A DNA stretch of 64,000 bases, taken from contig CM049316.1 of assembly GCA_026874595.1 (NCBI GenBank), forward strand, positions 5,656,339 to 5,720,338, read 5' to 3'. The stretch's first letter is position 1; each line of letters opens with the position of its first letter. Under the pieces are notes generated by a model. It was not told the DNA's origin. It ran no database searches and was given only the letters and a program-made list of their open reading frames with translations. This document shows positions 60,301-64,000 of this stretch, one piece after another. The translations under genes and the position numbers were made by a program. Source of the stretch: Sipunculus nudus. Taxonomy: Eukaryota; Annelida; Sipuncula; Golfingiida; Sipunculidae.

Positions 60301-62487
60301 TTTAATAATCATTTCAGTTATATTTTATTTAAAAAATCATATGATTCTCTTATTATTTTTAATAAAAATTATATTTGGCACAATATTTGTTATTAAATTT
60401 TATTAAATAGTTAAACTCTTTATCTTATATGTGCTGCTTATCAGTTATATGGCCAAGTCAAAATCTGTATGACAGTGGCACTCCATTTGTTAATAAAATA
60501 AATGAAATAAATCTCTTCCCTGTCTCCAAAGAAACTATCAAAATCATACATAAGCTTAACACTAACAACTCATAATACAGCTTATATTTATTTCCACACA
60601 AAACCAGCATGTGCCTCATTTCAAAATCATATTTTTTTTATCTTATATAACAGCTGAGCGCCATGACCCATAGGTCCCTTGTTTTTTGTTCTGGTGTTAT
60701 TTGTTTTTTCCGTTTTCGTGTTGTTTGATAAGGAAGAGCCAAGATGATAATCAAGTGCAGGAGACTTACTTATGTGTGTAATTACAAAGAATTTATGATT
60801 CAGTTAGTAAAAAGAGTTGCTTGCATTTGAAATAGACAACTGAAACTTAACTGAAAATGAGAGTAATTTATCAGTTCAAAACCTAGCAGATACTAGATAC
60901 TTCTGAAGCTCACATGCATTCCTATTGCTAATTCATTATTATTGTGAATGATCATTTCTTCATAAGAAACAGGAAAAATTCTTAAGATCTGTTGATTTTC
61001 ACCATCTGCGTTTGTATTTCTCAATTTTCATGAATTGAAACAAACCTGATTCATTGTGAAAATGGACATGAAGTTACTCTGTTGAATTAATGTTGATGTA
61101 AAGAGCACCAAGAGTGTGAAGCATTAATTGAGCATTAAAATGTGTTTATTATGTTAGTGTCATCCGCTGTCATAAGGTAATGATGCAGCACTTTTTACAA
61201 GTAATCAGGTTTAAGCTTGAACAGTGCTGCCATCTTGGATTGGTCATTAAAACTAATATCAACTAGTGCTCAAATGATAAAAAAAAAATTGACTGGTTTA
61301 CCTGATATATATTACCTACTGCAACACTACAGAAAGAAAATTTTAAAACAAAGAATAACATAATGGAACTTTACAGTCTTTTTCTTGTCTGAGATGTGCT
61401 GGGAGCATATAAGAAGTCAAAATAGTTTTATATTTAAAATGATAAAGCATAAGGACTGCTGTAGCACTTCATTGTGCAAGCACAAGTTATTTATATCTGT
61501 CAGAAACAAATAAAATTAATCATAATTCAGACTTAAAAATGAAGAAAATTAAATTCTAGTTCACACTTCACTCCCCAGATGGCAGCAGTGTTAGGGTTAC
61601 TAGTCTCTGACAATTTTCTTAATGACTGCTGTAATGCTTCACAGTTTAGTGCTCTTTTTCTCTACCATATATGTTACAGCATCAACACTGTAAATGAAAT
61701 ATTTTATTATAATAATTCCTCTTACTATTATTATCATCATTGTGATGATGATTATTATTATTATTATTATTATTACAGCACATGCAGGTGATGTCCCCTG
61801 ACGGGAGCATGAGCAGCCCCGGGCCACCGATGTGTGTTCGTCCCGGCTGTCAGAACGCTCCAATTGAACATCCCAGCTGGGATCAGGAGTTCTGCAGCAG
61901 TGGCTGTGTTGTCGACCACTGCAGGTAGGGGGAGCCACAGACGTCTGTACCATCTTTATCTTTACTAACTGTCAATGTGTATTACATATCTATAATAATT
62001 TATGATTAATAAACATTTAGAAAAAGCAAAGGAAAAATGATGTAATAGACTTGTATGAATATTTAGAAAAGAAATACCAAACTTCATTAAACTGGAGCCT
62101 GTCTGTAAGACCACTTGTCTAATATGACCACCTGTTTATTAAGACCTTCCTTGACTGAACTCAAAAGTATTCACATCAGGTATAACTAATCCGCTAAATA
62201 AGACCACTTAACTTAAGACCATGTTGGACCAGTCCCACGGGTGGTCTGATTACACAGGTTTGACTGTATGTCAAGGAGAAACCTATCTGATATATACAAA
62301 AATTAAATTTAAAAAAAAAATCAATTTATTTAGCCTCATTATATTAAAGAACTTATACAATCTATAGTGTAAGATAAGCTAATGACTGCAAGACCAGGAA
62401 ATAATGGTAACATGTTTGTTTTTTTTCAGGGATGTATTCACAGCTTGGGTAGCATCCAGACAGAACTCGTATGCCTCGGTCAAGTAA
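41798..62487 (+). CDS. TOX: TOX-family HMG-box nuclear protein, 3' part (7 exons, 468 codons, 5' end missing)
   Basis: Seven exons join with consistent phases (0,0,2,0,0,0,2) into 468 codons ending at TAA 62485-62487. TOX proteins are nuclear HMG-box DNA-binding factors that shape chromatin and transcription in developing and immune cells. Fragment residues 1-190 hold the family's N-terminal region ([15 protein letters not shown] near the start; [14 protein letters not shown] near 157-170). Residues 217-229 are a Lys-rich nuclear-localisation stretch, about 230-302 the HMG box ([18 protein letters not shown], then [15 protein letters not shown]), 303-308 ASLVSK, 309-401 a Met/Pro/His/Gln-rich linker and 419-460 a Cys-rich module followed by [10 protein letters not shown]. 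Recalled vertebrate relatives share the box almost residue for residue. The Cys-rich tail looks most like TOX4, so the exact paralogue is uncertain; an invertebrate pro-orthologue is likely. No initiator ATG or 5' exon was identified. Confidence 0.93.
43140..43500 (+). promoter_or_regulatory. Candidate intronic enhancer with AP-1 and CRE motifs
   Basis: A base-balanced island about 0.8 kb after exon A. It contains TGAGTCA (AP-1 consensus, 43290-43296), the full palindromic TGACGTCA (CRE consensus, 43319-43326) and an inverted CCAAT ('attggctgac') further on. It contains no long open frame. Enhancer function is inference from motif clustering and composition. Confidence 0.3.
44460..44900. other. 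Complex intronic island, possible conserved non-coding DNA
   Basis: This stretch is richer in G+C than its surroundings and lacks low-complexity runs or recognisable repeat ends. It includes TGAGTCA at 44872-44878. No coding frame is supported. Conservation cannot be tested here. Confidence 0.2.
49950..50240. other. GC-richer intronic island before the minisatellite
   Basis: Roughly 250 bases of clearly higher G+C ('cctacccggggctgcaggg' near 50093-50111) lie in AT-rich intron. There is no open frame of note. Conserved regulatory DNA or an old repeat would both fit. Confidence 0.25.
50965..52870 (+). repeat. 34-bp minisatellite, about 55 units, with 646-bp higher-order structure
   Basis: Tandem 34-base units of the form cagttctggctcag + a/g-rich half + cagtaagattaaaaag run almost without indels; unit starts at 50999, 51033, 51067 and 51101 fix the period. 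Variant units repeat at fixed distance: 'cagatctgg' at 51577 and 52223, 'caattctgg' at 51441 and 52087, 'cagttctgtc' at 51475 and 52121, 'aaatagcag' about 51747 and 52393, and 'cagttcttgc' at 51645 and 52291. All are 646 bases (19 units) apart. An additional 442-base (13-unit) offset links 51203 to 51645 and 51441 to 51883. The array lies in the TOX intron, 2.2 kb before exon B. Confidence 0.97.
52871..53250 (+). repeat. Degenerate edge of the 34-bp array
   Basis: Irregularly spaced, diverged relatives of the unit ('gcaggcctggctcag', 'gcaggccttgctcag', 'agcaggcctcactca') continue past the regular array with indels and longer spacing. This is the expected appearance of an array edge that no longer homogenises. 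The left edge (about 50860-50964) shows similar decayed pieces. Confidence 0.75.
53640..53980. other. Complex intronic island, possible conserved non-coding DNA
   Basis: Base-balanced sequence without internal repeats, 1.1-1.4 kb upstream of exon B. It includes a 'cacctg' E-box and homeodomain-like TGATTTATTCATG. An 81-codon open frame on the minus strand has no recognisable motif and is not called a gene. Confidence 0.2.
55050..55186 (+). CDS. TOX: TOX exon B: nuclear-localisation stretch and start of the HMG box
   Basis: The acceptor is 'ttgttacag' and the donor 'aa|gtaggt'. The 137 bases enter in phase 0 and leave two bases of a Lys codon that the next exon completes. The exon encodes fragment residues 191-236: a short Ser/Val/Ala-rich linker, then [13 protein letters not shown] and DPNEPQ(K). 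The basic run directly before DPNEP is the usual bipartite-like nuclear signal of TOX proteins, and DPNEPQKP begins the HMG box. Confidence 0.95.
55391..55940 (+). repeat. 36-bp minisatellite, 15 units, in the 870-bp intron B-C
   Basis: Fifteen 36-base units (gagtactaggttaaaattac + atgagtactcaggtac) fill most of the intron. The first seven units carry 'acatgag' and the last eight 'acaggag', with one clean switch near 55668. Because 36 is divisible by three, the array stays open for 179 codons, but this is a by-product of periodicity and the array sits between two phase-matched TOX exons. Units contain the palindromes GAGTACTC and, in many, GTACTAGTAC. Confidence 0.97.
55941..56056 (+). other. 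Remainder of intron B-C with polypyrimidine tract
   Basis: AT-rich tail between the minisatellite and exon C, ending in 'gtattttctcag'. Nothing else is visible. Confidence 0.6.
56057..56192 (+). CDS. TOX: TOX exon C: core of the HMG box
   Basis: This 136-base exon starts after 'tttctcag' with the last base of the split Lys codon and ends at 'aaaaat|gtaagt'. It encodes residues 237-281, [18 protein letters not shown] followed by [16 protein letters not shown] and [11 protein letters not shown]. These are the first two helices and the intercalating aromatic/hydrophobic core of an HMG box. It is the most conserved piece of the gene and nearly identical to the remembered vertebrate TOX sequence. 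Confidence 0.97.
56193..56846 (+). other. TOX intron C-D (654 bp)
   Basis: AT-rich intron with gtaagt donor and atag acceptor. Around 56630-56680 a 'ggtagatccatgattt' stretch recalls the start of the hAT-like repeat family seen at 11.9 kb but is too short to call. Otherwise nothing is supported. Confidence 0.6.
56847..56927 (+). CDS. TOX: TOX exon D: third helix of the HMG box
   Basis: The acceptor is 'tttattatag' and the donor 'aag|gtaacc'. The 81 bases are 27 whole codons (residues 282-308): [20 protein letters not shown] then RASLVSK. The long basic helix closes the HMG box, and the [13 protein letters not shown] ending is a hallmark of the TOX family. Confidence 0.96.
56928..58089 (+). 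other. TOX intron D-E (1.16 kb)
   Basis: Donor gtaacc, acceptor 'tcctcag'. The part from 57050 to 57400 is base-balanced and open for 91 codons, with hydrophobic but motif-free translation. It could be conserved non-coding DNA and is not called coding. The rest is AT-rich. Confidence 0.6.
58090..58368 (+). CDS. TOX: TOX exon E: Met/Pro/His/Gln-rich linker
   Basis: The exon follows 'gtttcctcag' and ends at 'gaacag|gtgagg' (279 bases, 93 codons, phase 0 at both ends). The first CAG can be skipped, because 'cagcag|ggg' provides a second acceptor 3 bases downstream. The protein is an Ala/Glu opening followed by low-complexity sequence rich in Met, Pro, His and Gln ([20 protein letters not shown] and similar). 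This is typical of the poorly conserved post-box activation-type region of TOX proteins. No folded domain is visible. Confidence 0.92.
58410..60075 (+). mobile_element. Dispersed molluscan-style repeat in intron E-F
   Basis: The element begins about 40 bases after the exon E donor with 'ttagctcagctgactataag', continues with a Cys/Pro-coding-like 'gtccgtcatccgtccatccgg' type tract, and ends with 'gacccatgggtcctttgttt'. Starts of this kind with runs of 'gtccgtc' and ends of the 'acccatgggtcc' type are common in molluscan genomes (from memory). The inside is AT-rich, lacks long open frames and includes a 19-C run (59270-59288). The boundaries are approximate. Confidence 0.55.
59270..59288 (+). 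repeat. Poly(C) run of 19
   Basis: Nineteen consecutive C, followed by 'agctggtg', inside the dispersed repeat of intron E-F. Confidence 0.95.
60645..60695 (+). repeat. Second tail-like end of the same repeat family
   Basis: The stretch 'gccatgacccataggtccct' about 600 bases downstream copies the 'gtgacccatgggtccttt' tail at 60051-60070 in the same orientation. It may be the end of a second, overlapping or older copy. Confidence 0.45.
60696..61748 (+). other. Remainder of TOX intron E-F
   Basis: AT-rich sequence with no supported gene, repeat end or long open frame; short poly(A) runs only. Confidence 0.5.
61749..61776 (+). repeat. TTA/ATT microsatellite abutting the exon F acceptor
   Basis: 'gatgatg' followed by about nine ATT triplets runs directly into 'acag', replacing a normal polypyrimidine tract. 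The acceptor AG at 61777-61778 is the repeat's end. Confidence 0.9.
61779..61924 (+). CDS. TOX: TOX exon F: Cys-rich C-terminal module
   Basis: The acceptor AG at 61777-61778 ends a TTA/ATT microsatellite, and the donor is 'tgcag|gtaggg'. The 146 bases encode residues 402-449 plus two bases of Arg450. Cysteines at 420, 425, 440, 444 and 449 lie in the pattern C-x4-C-x14-C-x3-C-x4-C around [21 protein letters not shown]. The same cysteine-rich tail occurs at the end of several TOX proteins. Metal binding is plausible from the spacing but is inference. Confidence 0.93.
61925..62429 (+). other. TOX intron F-G (505 bp)
   Basis: gtaggg donor and T-rich acceptor. Inside, 62095-62250 has a 'gaccac' triplicate flavour ('aagaccacttgtctaatatg', 'taagaccacttaacttaag'), a small imperfect internal repeat. 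Nothing else. Confidence 0.6.
62430..62487 (+). CDS. TOX: TOX exon G: last coding exon and stop codon
   Basis: The exon opens after a T-rich tract and 'ttttttcag'. Its first base completes Arg450, followed by [18 protein letters not shown] and TAA at 62485-62487. The DVFxAWVASR ending matches remembered TOX4-type C-termini. The 3' UTR continues in the same exon. Confidence 0.93.
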
Positions 62488-62668
62488 TGTCGTTCATTGA
62501 CCTTGGGCTGGTTGAAGGTCATCCTTGAACCATGGCTGCAGTGAAGATAAGAGAAACCCTGCTCTTTGTGTCTTGTGTCCTGTTTTAACAGAGATCTGAG
62601 ACAAAATGAAAAAACATTGATTAATGAAATGTGACTTTTTAGTCCTATGAATGTCCATATATTTACTT

Positions 62669-62674
62669 AATAAA
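62669..62674 (+). terminator. Poly(A) signal AATAAA, proximal
   Basis: Canonical AATAAA 182 bases after the stop codon, followed by T/TG-rich sequence. It would give a 3' UTR of roughly 200 bases. Confidence 0.55.
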
Positions 62675-62824
62675 GTCTAACTGTTGATGGTAAAATATTC
62701 CTTCTGCTATTAGCAGTTGCAAATGTTAAAGAGGATATTTTATGCCAGTATATCATGATAATGTTACTATATATGTTTAAGTTTCATGCCATCGCTATAA
62801 AAATATTATTCGATTCCCTAGACA

Positions 62825-62830
62825 AATAAA
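62825..62830 (+). terminator. Poly(A) signal AATAAA, second
   Basis: A second canonical AATAAA about 340 bases after the stop codon. It is an alternative cleavage position; the sequence alone does not rank it against the first. Confidence 0.45.
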
Positions 62831-62955
62831 AATCCTGATGGTATGAAACATTGCGTGGAATCAAAATTGTTATAAAATAATTATCTGCTGGATAATTTCT
62901 TCTTGGAAGCTTTACAGGTTTGATTTTTTGGGTTATACTGAAATTTTAACATATA

Positions 62956-63001
62956 ATGAATATTCATATTGATCAAATGAATATACTTAATGAATATTCA
63001 T
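62956..63001. promoter_or_regulatory. Pair of ATGAATATTCAT palindromes
   Basis: A perfect 12-base palindrome occurs at 62956-62967 and again at 62990-63001, 34 bases apart. A third half-like 'atgaatata' lies between. Each half resembles POU-factor TATTCAT half-sites. It may lie in the TOX 3' UTR or just after it. Confidence 0.4.
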
Positions 63002-63816
63002 CATTTTGAGGACACACCACCTGACACAAAGGGTCAGAACACGTGCTTCACATTGAGTTAGGCATACAGTGTGTTAACACATCTTAATGTAAATAGATTA
63101 TTAATATGGCTTTTTGTACATAAGCAATGAAGCTATGTGTATCTGTCCCTTTATGAACATCTATTACATTAAATGACACTCATATGTCATATTGTAAAGT
63201 GGTATCTTTGCCCAAGCCATCCATGTCAGTTAGAGGTATGTTTCAAAATATAGCTGTCCCAATATATATGTAATATATACACTATCTACACTTTGTGATA
63301 TAATATGCGTGTACTGGTCAAGTTATTATAATGTGCTATATGGTACTAAAGCCAGCTCAATATCCTAAACTAAGCCACATACTAAAAATTAATCATTCTA
63401 TGAAATCATGACTCCTGTTTTGCATGAGGCATTTCTTTTTTGATTCTTTATCAAGTCCTCTGTATTAATGTAGCTTATTGCAGTTTTGGCCTTAAGGAAT
63501 TTTTACATGAAATAAATTATTCAATTATGAAAAATTAATTCATTAAGGTATCATTAAAAAAGATTAACTTGTGTTTATGTGTACCATTTTAATATTTTGT
63601 TGCTTATTTCTGTATTCTTCCTTCAAGTCAGCAAAATTTTATAAATTTGGTTTTGACTTTTAATTAAAAAATAACAATTTGTTTGCTAAATATTTGCCAT
63701 ATTTTTGGTCCTTGATTCCACAGAATGATTTCCTTTTTTTTGTGTGACCCTAAGGGTGTAAAGTAGGAGAGGTCTGTAAGTTATAATGCATGGTAAAATA
63801 ATCCATTTTGATTTAA

Positions 63817-63820
<4 letters not shown>
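63002..63820. other. 3' flank or distal UTR of TOX
   Basis: AT-rich, with TGTAAATA at 63088-63095 (Pumilio-type) and the distal AATAAA. No other gene appears before the window ends. Confidence 0.5.
63511..63516 (+). terminator. Poly(A) signal AATAAA, distal
   Basis: A third canonical hexamer about 1.02 kb after the stop codon, in AT-rich DNA where chance matches are common. If used, it yields a long UTR containing the Pumilio-type site. Confidence 0.3.

Positions 63821-63886
<66 letters not shown>
63821..63886 (+). repeat. (TA)33 microsatellite
   Basis: Perfect TA run downstream of the gene. Confidence 0.98.
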
Positions 63887-63889
<3 letters not shown>

Positions 63890-64000
63890 GTTCTGCATAA
63901 AGTCATCATTATTGTGTATACTGATATTCTGTTAAGGTCCATGCAGTACTTTAATGTGTGTCCTAAGTCCTTGTAATGATGGAGTATGAGAAATGGGGTT

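Larger units (their letters stand above)
62488..62850 (+). other. TOX 3' untranslated region (minimum extent)
   Basis: This AT-rich, non-coding sequence follows the stop codon. Its end is set by the candidate poly(A) signals listed separately. If the farthest signal is used, the UTR reaches about 63.54 kb and includes a perfect Pumilio-type TGTAAATA at 63088-63095 and two ATGAATATTCAT palindromes. Confidence 0.6.

Overview
The window reads as AT-rich animal nuclear DNA. Coding sequence sits in short exons with GT/AG borders separated by large introns, there are no operons, and microsatellites, minisatellites and dispersed repeats are abundant. The style of several repeats suggests a lophotrochozoan, probably a mollusc: an element opening with an AGCT-rich stretch and ending near 'gacccatgggtcc', one ending in 'tggaggtaa', and one with 'cagtggcggatcc' termini. 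The organism assignment is inference. The encoded protein only proves a metazoan.

One real gene is recognised: the 3' part of a TOX-family HMG-box gene on the + strand. Seven exons (41798-42367, 55050-55186, 56057-56192, 56847-56927, 58090-58368, 61779-61924, 62430-62487) join in one frame and give 468 codons and a stop. The product has a conserved N-terminal-type TOX region, a Lys-rich nuclear-localisation stretch, one HMG box split over three exons, a Met/Pro/His/Gln-rich linker and a Cys-rich C-terminal module ending in [10 protein letters not shown]. The start codon and first exon(s) were not found. They are either upstream of the window or hidden in its first 41.8 kb. The transcript probably ends at one of several AATAAA signals after 62487.

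The first 41.8 kb is therefore either upstream sequence or a long 5' intron. It alternates AT-rich filler with more complex islands near 4.0-4.9, 8.45-8.66, 13.2-14.6, 30.1-30.6, 32.4-32.9, 36.2-36.5 and 38.8-39.3 kb, which are candidates for conserved regulatory DNA. It also carries several mobile elements. The best defined is a 2.42-kb foldback-type element (15789-18212) bounded by an exact 8-bp duplication and ending in inverted arrays of 15-bp repeats. Others are a hAT-like non-autonomous element (11935-12895), a tandem-structured 1.2-kb element (28214-29392) and two copies of a ~450-bp repeat (about 15.2 and 35.5 kb).

Inside the gene, the 12.7-kb intron after the first visible exon holds a ~1.9-kb array of 34-bp units with a higher-order 646-bp (19-unit) repeat. 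The next intron is mostly a 36-bp minisatellite of 15 units. A TTA/ATT microsatellite runs into the splice acceptor of the sixth exon, and a dispersed repeat begins about 40 bp after the donor of the fifth. No rRNA, tRNA, CRISPR array or prokaryotic gene was seen.
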